Positions 1 to 8,135 of a stretch of 54,483 bases of DNA are shown in pieces (positions within the stretch are counted from its first letter, which is position 1; every line of letters starts with the position of its first letter). Both the position numbers and the translations under genes were made by a program. Source of the stretch: Clostridia bacterium (GTDB taxonomy: Bacteria > Bacillota > Clostridia > Christensenellales > Aristaeellaceae); NCBI GenBank assembly GCA_017436605.1, contig JAFSCW010000020.1, positions 1 to 54,483 of the forward strand, in the 5' to 3' direction. A model generated the notes under the pieces. That model was given only the letters and a program-made list of their open reading frames with translations, was not told the origin of the DNA and did no database searches.

Positions 1-1
1 C

Positions 2-565
2 TTCCAGGCGATGAAGGTCGCCGTCGATGTCGACGAGGCTGGCAAGATCGTCTCCGTCAAGGTTGTCGAGCACAACGAGACTCCGGGCTTCGGCGCCGAT
101 CTCATCAACGCTGGTTTTGACGCTCTGGTCGGTCAGGACATCGCTACCGCTCAGATCGACGTGAAGTCCGGCGTGACCTTCACCTCCAATGGCATCAACG
201 ACGCGCTCAAGGCTGCCGCCGCTGCCGCTCCGGCCGCTGCTCCCGCTGAGGAAGCTGCTCCGGTCGAGGAAACCGCTGCCGTCAACGCTACCGTTTACGA
301 GATGCAGGTAAAGGGCATGAGCAAGCATCCGTTCACGCTGAGCGTTTCCGTGGATGAAAACGGCAAAATCGTTGCCGCTTCTTCTCCGGCGAACAATGAG
401 ATCGACGGCGCTCTGGCCGACGATGTTCTCTCCACGCTGGTGGGACAGGATATCGCGGATGCGAAGCTTGACGCCAAGTCTGGCGCGACTGTGACCGGCA
501 ATGCCGTGAACAATGCGCTTGATACGATTGCGGCCTATATCCGCAATGCTGAGGAGGTGCAGTAA
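2..565 (+). CDS. rnfG: RnfG, electron transport complex FMN-binding subunit (5' end cut off)
   Basis: RnfG is the membrane-anchored, extracytoplasmic subunit of the Rnf complex that carries a covalently bound FMN. The reading frame is open to the left edge, so the N-terminus and membrane anchor lie outside the window. Counting from the first Met visible (position 11), there are two FMN_bind-like repeats: one ending in SGVTFTS (residues 53-59) and one with SGATVTG (157-163). An Ala/Pro/Glu-rich linker at about 68-92 joins them. Both motifs have the Ser-Gly-x-Thr pattern used for phosphoester FMN attachment by ApbE. A single FMN_bind domain is usual for RnfG, so the tandem arrangement is notable. 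The stop codon is immediately followed by the rnfE ATG. Gene order G-E-A-B matches clostridial rnf operons. Confidence 0.88.
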   Translation, partial: FQAMKVAVDVDEAGKIVSVKVVEHNETPGFGADLINAGFDALVGQDIATAQIDVKSGVTFTSNGINDALKAAAAAAPAAAPAEEAAPVEETAAVNATVYEMQVKGMSKHPFTLSVSVDENGKIVAASSPANNEIDGALADDVLSTLVGQDIADAKLDAKSGATVTGNAVNNALDTIAAYIRNAEEVQ

Positions 566-1162
566 ATGAAGGAACTCCGTAAAATCTTCATGAACGGCAT
601 CATCGATGAGAACCCCACGTTCCGCATGGTGCTGGGCATGTGTCCGACGCTGGCCATTACGACCGCTGTCTTCAATGGTATCGGTATGGGTCTGGCGACG
701 ACGGTTGTCTTGATCTGTTCTAACCTGTTTATTTCTCTGCTGCGCAAGGTGATTCCGGATCAGATCCGTATTCCGGCGTTCATCGTGGTTATCGCGACGT
801 TCGTTACCATCGTTCAGCTGGTGATCAAAGCGTTCATTCCGGCTCTGGATGCTGCTTTGGGCATGTTCATTCCGCTGATTGTTGTTAACTGCATCATCTT
901 CGGCCGTGCGGAAGCGTTTGCGTGCAAGAATAAGCCGCTCGCTGCTGTTGCCGATGGTCTGGGCATGGGCCTTGGTTTTACCATCGCGATCACCCTGATC
1001 TGCGCGGTTCGTGAGCTGTTCGGCGTCGGTACGCTGCTTGGCTATCAGATCATGCCGGCGAGCTATATGCCGATGGACCTGCTGGTCAAGCCGGCGGGCG
1101 GCTTCATCGTGCTGGGCCTGATGATGGCGCTGATGAACAAGTTGCTGCCGAAGAAGGCGTAA
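566..1162 (+). CDS. rnfE: RnfE, integral membrane subunit of the Rnf complex
   Basis: 198 residues, the usual size for RnfE. It is a very hydrophobic protein with about six membrane segments, homologous to RnfA and NqrD/NqrE. Two conserved cysteines are visible, Cys26 in GMCPTLA and Cys109 in VVNCIIFGR. In the Rnf/Nqr family the equivalent cysteines of the RnfA-RnfE pair hold an iron-sulfur cluster within the membrane. The gene starts at the base after the rnfG stop, with GAGGTG just upstream as ribosome-binding site, which implies translational coupling. Role: part of the ion-translocating core that couples ferredoxin oxidation and NAD+ reduction to Na+ or H+ export. Which ion is used cannot be read from this sequence. 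Confidence 0.95.
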   Translation: MKELRKIFMNGIIDENPTFRMVLGMCPTLAITTAVFNGIGMGLATTVVLICSNLFISLLRKVIPDQIRIPAFIVVIATFVTIVQLVIKAFIPALDAALGMFIPLIVVNCIIFGRAEAFACKNKPLAAVADGLGMGLGFTIAITLICAVRELFGVGTLLGYQIMPASYMPMDLLVKPAGGFIVLGLMMALMNKLLPKKA

Positions 1163-1174
1163 GGAGGAAAGAAA

Positions 1175-1750
1175 ATGGAACAGATTCTTACGATCCTGAT
1201 TGGCTCTATCTTCGTCAACAACTTTGCGATGTCCCGCTTCCTGGGTATCTGTCCGTTCCTGGGCGTTTCCAAGAAGCTGGATTCCGCGTTCGGCATGGGC
1301 ATGGCCGTTACCTTCGTTATGGCGATGGCTTCCCTTGTCGCTTACATGGTCAACGCTTATCTGCTTGTGCCGTTCGGCCTTGAATACCTGCAGACGATCG
1401 CCTTCATTCTGGTTATCGCCGTGCTGGTTCAGATCGTTGAAATGGTGCTCAAAAAGGTGATGCCGAGCCTCTATCAGGCGCTGGGCGTCTATCTGCCGCT
1501 GATCACCACCAACTGTGCTGTTCTGGGCGTGACGCAGCTGAACGTGACTGAAGGCTACAACCTGCTTCTGTCCGTTGTCAATGGTACGGCCTCTGCGCTG
1601 GGCTTCACGCTGGCGATCTGCCTGTTTGCGGGCATCCGTGAGCGTCTGGCGATCGGCAACATGCCCAAGTGGATGGATGGCTTTGTTGGCGCCCTGATCA
1701 CCGCTGGCCTGATGGCCGTGGCGTTCAACGGCTTCAGCGGCCTGATTTAA
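1175..1750 (+). CDS. rnfA: RnfA, integral membrane subunit of the Rnf complex
   Basis: 191 residues, about six membrane segments, and a clear paralogue of RnfE in inverted topology. It begins with the characteristic FVNNFAMSRFLGICPFLG stretch. Cys26 (GICPFLG) and Cys114 (TTNCAVLG) correspond to the cysteines that share an intramembrane Fe-S cluster with RnfE. The gene lies 12 bp after rnfE with a strong AAGGAGGAAAG ribosome-binding site, and 24 bp before rnfB. It is cotranscribed with the rest of rnf. Product, fold and position in the operon all agree. Confidence 0.95.
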   Translation: MEQILTILIGSIFVNNFAMSRFLGICPFLGVSKKLDSAFGMGMAVTFVMAMASLVAYMVNAYLLVPFGLEYLQTIAFILVIAVLVQIVEMVLKKVMPSLYQALGVYLPLITTNCAVLGVTQLNVTEGYNLLLSVVNGTASALGFTLAICLFAGIRERLAIGNMPKWMDGFVGALITAGLMAVAFNGFSGLI

Positions 1751-1774
1751 GCGTAGAGCGAGGAGGAAACAAAA

Positions 1775-2869
1775 GTGAGTATTACTGCTATTCTTGCCGC
1801 TGCGCTTGTCATCAGTGTGCTGGGTTTTGTCTTTGGCGCTCTGCTGGGCGTAACCGGACGCGTTTTCGCGGTTCCGTCCAATCCCACGGTTGAAGCGCTG
1901 CGCGCTTGCCTGCCGGGCGCAAACTGCGGCGCCTGCGGCTATCCGGGCTGCGATGGCTATGCTTCCGCCGTTGCCGAGGGCAAGGCCGAGGTCGGTTCTT
2001 GTTCCGTCGGCGGTGCTAAGTGTACTGCTGCGATGGCAGAAATCATGGGCGTGTCTGCTTCTTCCGGCGTCCGTATGGTGGCGACCGTTGCCTGCCAGGG
2101 CCACAGCGATCACTGTGCGACGAAGGACTATCAGGGCATCCATGACTGTATTGCCGCTGCGCTGATTAACGACGGCACCAAGGCCTGTAAGTACGCCTGC
2201 CTCGGTCTGGGCACCTGTGAGCGTGCCTGTCCGTTTGACGCTATCCATGTCGATCCGGCGAAGAAGATTGCCGTTGTCGATAAGGAAAAGTGCCAGGGCT
2301 GTAAGAAGTGCGTTGCGGCCTGCCCGCAGCATGTGCTGAGCATGCAGCCGGAAAACCGTGTCGTTCAGATCAGCTGCCACAATCCGGAGAAGGGCAACGC
2401 CCTCAAGGAAAAGTGCGACAAGGCCTGCGTTGGCTGCGAAGCCTGCGTGAAGTCCTGTAACTTCGGCGCGCTGACCATGGAGAATGGTGTTCCGAAGATC
2501 GACTACGAGAAGTGTGTTGGCTGCATGGCTTGCGCGGATGCTTGTCCGACTGGCGCGATGACCGCAGATTACGAGTCCCGCAAGGAAGCGTACATCGATC
2601 CGAACAAGTGCGTTGGCTGCACGCTGTGCACCAAGCAGTGCAAGTTCGATGCGATCGACGGCGCGCTCAAGCAGAAGCACAAGGTGCTCGGCGCCTGTAC
2701 CGGCTGTGGTGCCTGTGTGGCGAAGTGCCCGAAGAAGGCGATCGTCCTGCGCGACCGCCGCGCTCCGCGCAACAAGATGGATAAGGTGAAGAAGGCTCCG
2801 GCTGCCAAGCCTGCCGCGCCTGTCGCCAAGCCCGCTGCGCCTGCGGCGAACACCCCGGCTTCCAAGTAA
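1775..2869 (+). CDS. rnfB: RnfB, multi-cluster ferredoxin subunit of the Rnf complex
   Basis: 364 residues starting at GTG, 7 bp after AGGAGG. An N-terminal membrane helix (about 5-27) is followed by a Fes-type domain with Cys51, Cys54, Cys59 and Cys76. Six ferredoxin-like four-cysteine motifs follow: Cys138/142/148/152, 173/176/179/183, 214-228, 247/250/253/257, 279/282/285/289 and 308/311/314/318. RnfB takes electrons from reduced ferredoxin and passes them into the complex. Proteobacterial RnfB has two such motifs after the Fes domain, and clostridial forms carry more, so this is a large clostridial-type version. The last 35 residues are a low-complexity Lys/Pro/Ala tail. It is the last gene of the operon, followed by a strong terminator. 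Confidence 0.96.
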   Translation: MSITAILAAALVISVLGFVFGALLGVTGRVFAVPSNPTVEALRACLPGANCGACGYPGCDGYASAVAEGKAEVGSCSVGGAKCTAAMAEIMGVSASSGVRMVATVACQGHSDHCATKDYQGIHDCIAAALINDGTKACKYACLGLGTCERACPFDAIHVDPAKKIAVVDKEKCQGCKKCVAACPQHVLSMQPENRVVQISCHNPEKGNALKEKCDKACVGCEACVKSCNFGALTMENGVPKIDYEKCVGCMACADACPTGAMTADYESRKEAYIDPNKCVGCTLCTKQCKFDAIDGALKQKHKVLGACTGCGACVAKCPKKAIVLRDRRAPRNKMDKVKKAPAAKPAAPVAKPAAPAANTPASK

Positions 2870-2892
2870 TTCTTTGGTGAATTGAGCGAAAT

Positions 2893-2934
2893 AGAAGAGG
2901 AATGAACAAATTCATTCCTCTTCTTTCGTTTTTT
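2893..2934 (+). terminator. Rho-independent terminator after rnfB
   Basis: A perfect 14-bp inverted repeat (2893-2906 with 2911-2924) around the loop CAAA is followed by a T-rich tract ending in six T. It closes the rnf operon 23 bp after the rnfB stop. Confidence 0.93.
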
Positions 2935-2978
2935 GTGCCATATTTTTATCACAAGCTAAAAATATGAAAGCCAATCTA

Positions 2979-3007
2979 TTGATTTGTTCATTATGACTGG
3001 GTATAAT
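2979..3007 (+). promoter_or_regulatory. Sigma-A promoter of glyA
   Basis: A TTGATT -35 box (2979-2984), a 17-bp spacer and a perfect TATAAT -10 box (3002-3007) lie 32 bp before the chosen glyA start. Confidence 0.8.
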
Positions 3008-3038
3008 GTATAGGAATACAAAGAAGGCGGTGTGCTTT

Positions 3039-4292
3039 ATGATCGATTTTAAGTCCATTCAGTCTGTTGATCCCGAGCTTTGCGATGCAATGCGCGACGA
3101 ATTAACCCGTCAGCGCGAACATATTGAACTGATTGCGTCCGAGAACTTCGTCAGCGATGCTGTTTTGGCCGCAATGGGATCCCATCTGACGAACAAGTAC
3201 GCCGAGGGATATCCGGGAAAGCGTTATTATGGCGGCTGTACATATGTCGATGTCGTTGAAAACCTCGCCCGCGATCGCGCCAAGCAGCTTTTCGGCGCCG
3301 AGCATGCCAATGTCCAGCCGCATTCCGGTGCGCAGGCGAATATGGCCGTGTATTTTGCCATGCTGAATCCTGGTGATACCGTAATGGGCATGAATCTTTC
3401 TCACGGCGGACATCTGACGCACGGCAGCCCTGTGAATATGTCGGGCAAGTACTTCAATTTCGTCGCCTATGGCGTAACAGATGATGCAGAGGTCATTGAT
3501 TACGATGTGCTTGAAAAGCAGGCAATGGAAGTTCAGCCCAAGCTGATCGTTGCGGGCGCCTCCGCATATCCGCGCATCATCGATTTTGCTCGTCTTCGCG
3601 AGATTGCTGATAAAGTCGGATGCCTGCTGATGGTCGATATGGCGCATATTGCTGGCCTTGTTGCTGCCGGCGAACATCCCAATCCTGTCCCGTATGCAGA
3701 CTTTGTCACGACGACAACGCACAAAACGCTTCGCGGCCCGCGCGGCGGCATGATCCTGTGCAAGGAGCAGTACGCTAAGGCCATCGACAAGGCCATTTTT
3801 CCCGGCACTCAGGGCGGTCCGCTCGAGCATGTCATCGCTGCAAAGGCGGTCTGCTTCAAGGAAGCGCTCAGCGATGAATTCAAGGCCTATCAGCACCAGA
3901 TCGTCCTCAACGCACGTGCAATGGCCGATGAATTCACGCGTGCGGGCATCCGTCTGGTCTCCGGCGGTACGGACAATCATCTGATGCTTCTGGATCTGAC
4001 CGACACCGGCGTGACCGGCAAAGCGCTCGAGTCGCTGCTCGGACAGGCCAATATCACCGTAAACAAAAACACCATTCCCAAGGAAACGCTCAGTCCCTTC
4101 GTAACCAGCGGCGTCCGTCTTGGTACGCCTGCGGTAACTTCCCGCGGAATGAAGGAGCCGGAGATGGTGCTCATCGCCAAATTGATCACGCGCCTCATCC
4201 GCGAAGGCGAGGCCGCTGTCGATTCTGTCAGGCAGGACGTGCTTGATCTGTGTTCCCGTTTCCCGCTGTATGATGGCTGCATCAACGAATAA
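3039..4292 (+). CDS. glyA: Serine hydroxymethyltransferase
   Basis: PLP-dependent interconversion of serine and glycine, loading one-carbon units onto tetrahydrofolate in the cytoplasm. The protein is 417 residues, normal for GlyA. The PLP lysine is Lys229 in [14 protein letters not shown], and the N-terminal SENFVS and [13 protein letters not shown] motifs of the family are present. An in-frame ATG exists 33 bp upstream (3006), but it overlaps the -10 box of the promoter and has no ribosome-binding site. I therefore chose the ATG at 3039, preceded by AAGAAGGCGG. The gene is monocistronic, with its own promoter and a strong terminator. Confidence 0.97.
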   Translation: MIDFKSIQSVDPELCDAMRDELTRQREHIELIASENFVSDAVLAAMGSHLTNKYAEGYPGKRYYGGCTYVDVVENLARDRAKQLFGAEHANVQPHSGAQANMAVYFAMLNPGDTVMGMNLSHGGHLTHGSPVNMSGKYFNFVAYGVTDDAEVIDYDVLEKQAMEVQPKLIVAGASAYPRIIDFARLREIADKVGCLLMVDMAHIAGLVAAGEHPNPVPYADFVTTTTHKTLRGPRGGMILCKEQYAKAIDKAIFPGTQGGPLEHVIAAKAVCFKEALSDEFKAYQHQIVLNARAMADEFTRAGIRLVSGGTDNHLMLLDLTDTGVTGKALESLLGQANITVNKNTIPKETLSPFVTSGVRLGTPAVTSRGMKEPEMVLIAKLITRLIREGEAAVDSVRQDVLDLCSRFPLYDGCINE

Positions 4293-4301
4293 AAGTCTTA
4301 C

Positions 4302-4337
4302 AAAAGCGTATCGGAAGTGCCGATACGCTTTTCTTTT
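4302..4337 (+). terminator. Rho-independent terminator after glyA
   Basis: A 13-bp perfect stem (4302-4314 with 4320-4332) with a 5-nt loop, followed by CTTTTT, 9 bp after the glyA stop. Confidence 0.92.
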
Positions 4338-4418
4338 TGAAATGTGCGGATCAATATCGCCGCCTGAAATATCCGCGGAGACTGCGGATTGCCGAAGATT
4401 CCGCATGAAAACTTATTG

Positions 4419-4447
4419 TTGACAGGGCGGGGGGCAAGCGGTAAACT
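4419..4447 (+). promoter_or_regulatory. Sigma-A promoter of the cysteine desulfurase operon
   Basis: A perfect TTGACA -35 box (4419-4424), a 17-bp spacer that includes a run of G, and TAAACT as -10 (4442-4447), 35 bp before the start codon. It probably drives the desulfurase and, through short gaps, hflX and the genes after it. The 81 bp between the glyA terminator and this promoter hold nothing I recognise. Confidence 0.75.
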
Positions 4448-4482
4448 AAATATGATTGTTTTTTTGAAAGGAGTTATTGCTT

Positions 4483-5595
4483 GTGATATATCTCGATCAT
4501 GCCGCTACAACTCCTGTCAAAGACGAGGTTTTTGCGGTAATGCTTCCGTATTTCAGCGCGGCGTACGCAAATCCAAGTTCCGCTTATCGCACCGCCAGAA
4601 CGACAAAACAGGCGATTGATCATGCTCGCCAGGAAATTGCAGACGCCCTCGGCGCAAAGCGGAGTGAAATCTGTTTCACTTCCGGCGGAACCGAGGCCGA
4701 CAATTGGGCGTTATTCGGACTTGCTGCCGCAAGACCGGATAAGCGTCATATCATCACAACGCCCGTTGAACATCATGCCGTTCTCCATGCCTGCGAAGCG
4801 CTGTCGCGAAAGGGATATGAAATTACATATCTTCCGGTTGACGAGCATGCTCTGGTTTCTGTCGAAGCCCTGGATAAGGCTCTTCGTCCCGATACGCTCA
4901 TGGTTTCTGTCATGCTGGCCAACAACGAGATCGGGACAATCGAACCGCTGAGCCGGATTGTAAGCATCGCACATGAACATGGTGTACCTGTTCATACAGA
5001 TGCTGTACAGGCTGCTGGACATATTCCGGTTGACGTCAACGACCTCGGCGTGGATTTGCTTTCGATATCTGCGCATAAATTCGGCGGTCCGAAAGGAATC
5101 GGCGCATTGTATATCCGCGACGGCCTCCATCTGGAACCCTTGATCTGCGGAGGCGCGCAGGAGAGAGGGCTCCGCTCGGGAACCGAGAATGTTCCTGCGA
5201 TTGTCGGAATGGGAAAAGCGCTCAGCCTTGCCTGTGCGCATATGCCCGATGCGTCAGCTTATGTCGGACGCCTTCGCCATCAGCTGAAATTGCTTCTCGA
5301 GGAAATCCCGGGCGTTCATATTCACGGGAATTTCGATTGTATTCTGCCGGGACATCTCCATATTTCCATCGATCACGCGAACAGCCAGCTTCTGCTGATG
5401 CGCCTTGATATGGAAGGTATTGCCGTTTCATCCGGCAGCGCATGCGCGTCCGGCGCAGCCGTACGTTCCCATGTCATGGAGGCAATCCATCCAGATGAGA
5501 ACCAGGCTGATCTGCGCTTCAGCATTGGAGAAAGCAATACGACCGAAGAAATCACAACGGCTGCAGCCGTGCTTCGCCGCATTCTGAAACGATAA
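4483..5595 (+). CDS. Cysteine desulfurase (NifS/IscS family)
   Basis: Removes sulfur from cysteine as an enzyme-bound persulfide, for Fe-S clusters, thiolated tRNA or other sulfur acceptors. It has 370 residues. The family start YLDHAATTP, the PLP lysine Lys199 (SAHKFGGPKG) and the catalytic cysteine Cys321 in the SSGSACASG loop are all present. A TTG at 4477 is in frame but only 3 nt from the AAAGGAG ribosome-binding site. The GTG at 4483 gives normal spacing and the usual N-terminus, so I prefer it. No iscU, thiI or mnmA lies beside it, so the acceptor pathway cannot be assigned. hflX follows after 18 bp. Confidence 0.92.
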   Translation: MIYLDHAATTPVKDEVFAVMLPYFSAAYANPSSAYRTARTTKQAIDHARQEIADALGAKRSEICFTSGGTEADNWALFGLAAARPDKRHIITTPVEHHAVLHACEALSRKGYEITYLPVDEHALVSVEALDKALRPDTLMVSVMLANNEIGTIEPLSRIVSIAHEHGVPVHTDAVQAAGHIPVDVNDLGVDLLSISAHKFGGPKGIGALYIRDGLHLEPLICGGAQERGLRSGTENVPAIVGMGKALSLACAHMPDASAYVGRLRHQLKLLLEEIPGVHIHGNFDCILPGHLHISIDHANSQLLLMRLDMEGIAVSSGSACASGAAVRSHVMEAIHPDENQADLRFSIGESNTTEEITTAAAVLRRILKR

Positions 5596-5613
5596 AGGAG
5601 AATTCATCCATTC

Positions 5614-7386
5614 ATGATTTATGGCAACAAAGAAGGCATCCGCGATTCCATGCTGGCCCAGCTGGAAACGCTGTATGATCTTGATCTGTCCGCAGAGGTT
5701 TTTGCGCCGGCTGAACTTCTTGATGTACTTGCCGCATTCACCTGCGCCATCAACCGCGAAATCAGCATTTATGTGTCGCGCAGCGGCGCAATTCTGGATA
5801 TCACCATCGGCGGATTGAACAGCGTGGAACTCAAGGATATGCACCTTCGCCGCAATACGCGTCGCTTGAGCATGGTTCGCTGTATTCATACGCATCCCGG
5901 TGGAAATCCCCAGCTTTCCGACGTCGATATCAGTTCACTCCGGTCCATGCATTTCGATGCCATGGCTGCAGTTGGCGCCAAAGATGGAAAGGCAACGGGC
6001 ATTCAGGCTGCCTTTCTGGGCGAGATCATCGGCGGCGTCAATAAAGTATACCTGACCGATATCGTGCCTGTTAAAAAGATTCCGCAGCGTGCATGGATGG
6101 ATGCTATCGAACGCGCGGACAGCGAGGTCATGATCGGCGCAAGCCAGAGCACTCAGGAAGAAAAAGAGCGCGCTTATCTGGTTGGATTGGACAGCGAAAA
6201 ATCTCTGGAAGAGCTCGCGCGGCTCGCGGACACGGCGGGCGCCATCGTTGTCGGCACGATGCTGCAAAAGAAGACCAAGCCTGACACCGCTACATATATT
6301 GGAAGCGGAAAAGCCGACGAGCTTTCGCTGGATTGTCAGGCCAAAGAAGCGGATGTCGTCATCTTCGACGATGAGCTTTCAGGCGTGCAGACAAGAAATC
6401 TCGAGGATATTCTGCGAGGCGTCAAGGTACTCGATCGTACGACATTGATTCTGGATATTTTCGCCCAGCGTGCTCAATCCCGCGAGGGACGGCTGCAGGT
6501 CGAGCTTGCTCAGATGGCCTATCAGCTTCCGCGGCTGATGGGGCATGGCATTTCCATGTCCCGCCTGGGCGGCGGCATCGGAACGCGCGGACCGGGCGAA
6601 ACCCGGCTGGAAATGGACAGGCGCAGAATCCGCCGTAGAATGAGCGATCTTCGCCACGAAATCAAGGAGCTGGAAGAGCAGCGCAGCCTCCGCCGTGCGC
6701 GCAGGGAGAAGAATCGCGTGCCTGTCGTTGCGCTCGTGGGCTATACCAATGCCGGAAAATCCACGCTGCTCAATAAGCTCAGCGACGCTAATGTGCTGGC
6801 GGAAGACAAGCTTTTTGCGACCCTCGATCCGGTCGTCCGCAGCGTAAAGCTTCCAAACGGCGGCGAATTCCTTCTGGTCGATACGGTTGGCTTTATCAGC
6901 AAGCTGCCGCATACGCTTGTCGACGCCTTCCGTTCGACACTGGAAGAGGCGCTGCTTGCCGATATTCTTCTGATTGTCTCCGACGGCGCTTCCGATGAAA
7001 TGCTTCGCCAGCACGACGTGGTGCTGGAGGTTCTCCAATCCCTCGGCGCAGGCGATAAGCCCAGGATCGACGTCATCAATAAAGTCGATCTTCTTGAAAC
7101 CCTTCCGCAATGGCCGGGCGCTGTTCCGATCAGCGCAAAAACGGGCGAGGGTATGGATCAGCTTCTTGCTGAGATCAAAAAGAATCTCCTCGGCGTTCAG
7201 CGTCCGCTTCGCGTGAACATCCCGTATGCGCAGGGGGCTCTGGTTTCCATGCTCCATGGCAATGGAAGCGTCATCGCGGAGGAATACACCGATACGGGCA
7301 TCCAGATTGACGCCATGGCCGACGACGAACTCTACGGCCGCCTTGCCTCGAAGCTCGGCGATCAAGCTCTTTGCTGGCTTGAATAA
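5614..7386 (+). CDS. hflX: GTPase HflX with N-terminal JAMM/RadC-like domain
   Basis: HflX binds the large ribosomal subunit and splits stalled or stressed 70S ribosomes. The canonical part runs from about residue 184: the HflX signature GGGIGTRGPGETRLE (319-333), an arginine-rich coiled segment (335-366), Walker A GYTNAGKST (376-384), G3 DTVGF (423-427), G4 NKVD (489-492) and SAKTGEG (507-513). At 590 residues it is about 160 longer than typical HflX. The extra N-terminus contains His92-x-His94-Pro, Ser102 and Asp105, exactly HxHx10D, plus an upstream Glu49. This is the metal-site pattern of JAMM/MPN+ proteins and close in form to RadC. The start at 5614 follows AAAGGAG by 12 nt. Whether the extension is catalytic is unknown. 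Confidence 0.95.
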   Translation: MIYGNKEGIRDSMLAQLETLYDLDLSAEVFAPAELLDVLAAFTCAINREISIYVSRSGAILDITIGGLNSVELKDMHLRRNTRRLSMVRCIHTHPGGNPQLSDVDISSLRSMHFDAMAAVGAKDGKATGIQAAFLGEIIGGVNKVYLTDIVPVKKIPQRAWMDAIERADSEVMIGASQSTQEEKERAYLVGLDSEKSLEELARLADTAGAIVVGTMLQKKTKPDTATYIGSGKADELSLDCQAKEADVVIFDDELSGVQTRNLEDILRGVKVLDRTTLILDIFAQRAQSREGRLQVELAQMAYQLPRLMGHGISMSRLGGGIGTRGPGETRLEMDRRRIRRRMSDLRHEIKELEEQRSLRRARREKNRVPVVALVGYTNAGKSTLLNKLSDANVLAEDKLFATLDPVVRSVKLPNGGEFLLVDTVGFISKLPHTLVDAFRSTLEEALLADILLIVSDGASDEMLRQHDVVLEVLQSLGAGDKPRIDVINKVDLLETLPQWPGAVPISAKTGEGMDQLLAEIKKNLLGVQRPLRVNIPYAQGALVSMLHGNGSVIAEEYTDTGIQIDAMADDELYGRLASKLGDQALCWLE

Positions 7387-7427
7387 TCCCGTTACATGAT
7401 CACGGAACAAAGAAAGGACCTTACCGC

Positions 7428-8135
7428 ATGGTTACATTTAAGGCGTTGGCCGCAATGGCACTCGGAACAGCAATGATGTTTGAATCCTGGGGATTCATCA
7501 TGCCGCATCAGAATCCCACGGATATGCTGATCCTTGTCAACAAACAGAATAAGGCTCCCTCTGTTCCGATTACGCTGGTCATGCCAGACGTCACGCCAAC
7601 CAGGCCGGAACTGGCAGAGAATATCTTCATGCAGCCCGAAGCCGCAGCCGCCCTTGAAGACCTGTTTAACGGTGCGCTCGAAGAGGGGATTACGCTGTAC
7701 GCCACCAGCGGCTATCGAAGCTATTCCACCCAGAAAGCCATTTTCGAGCGCAAACTCCGGAAGATGAGCGAGCGCGCCGCCAACGCCAGTGTGGCCAAAC
7801 CCGGCTATTCTGAGCATCAAACCGGTCTCGCGATGGACGTCGAGGGAGAAAGCTCCCATGGCGCCGGCCTTGTTCAGGATTTCGGCGATACGCCCGAAGG
7901 AATCTGGCTTGCTGAGAACTGCCATCGCTTCGGCTTCATCATTCGATATCCCGAAGGAAAATCGGATATCACGGGCTATGTCTATGAACCCTGGCATATC
8001 CGTTATGTCGGCAAAGAAGCCGCTGAGGAAATCCATAAACTCGACATCACATTCGAGGAGTATATTCTGATGATCCGGGGCGATCGCATCGCCATGCTCG
8101 AAGGAGGGGAAAGCCATGAAAATGCGCTTCAGTGA
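7428..8135 (+). CDS. D-alanyl-D-alanine carboxypeptidase, VanY family (first of two)
   Basis: A zinc metallopeptidase of the VanY/peptidase M15 family, which trims the terminal D-Ala of peptidoglycan stem peptides. It has 235 residues. The family pattern is clear: SGYRS (94-98), then His130 and Asp137 in SEHQTGLAMD, then Glu187 and His190 in YEPWHIRYVG, giving the expected His/Asp/His zinc ligands and the catalytic Glu. The N-terminus (about 5-25) is weakly hydrophobic and could be a signal or anchor segment, less clear than in its neighbour. It follows hflX by 41 bp with AAAGGA upstream and overlaps the second vanY by 20 bp, so the pair is coupled. No other vancomycin-resistance genes are present, so resistance should not be inferred. 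Confidence 0.9.
   Translation: MVTFKALAAMALGTAMMFESWGFIMPHQNPTDMLILVNKQNKAPSVPITLVMPDVTPTRPELAENIFMQPEAAAALEDLFNGALEEGITLYATSGYRSYSTQKAIFERKLRKMSERAANASVAKPGYSEHQTGLAMDVEGESSHGAGLVQDFGDTPEGIWLAENCHRFGFIIRYPEGKSDITGYVYEPWHIRYVGKEAAEEIHKLDITFEEYILMIRGDRIAMLEGGESHENALQ

Noticed and set aside
3102..4406. A 434-codon minus-strand open frame opposite glyA
   Set aside because: Shadow of glyA, which has full signatures, a promoter and a terminator on the plus strand.
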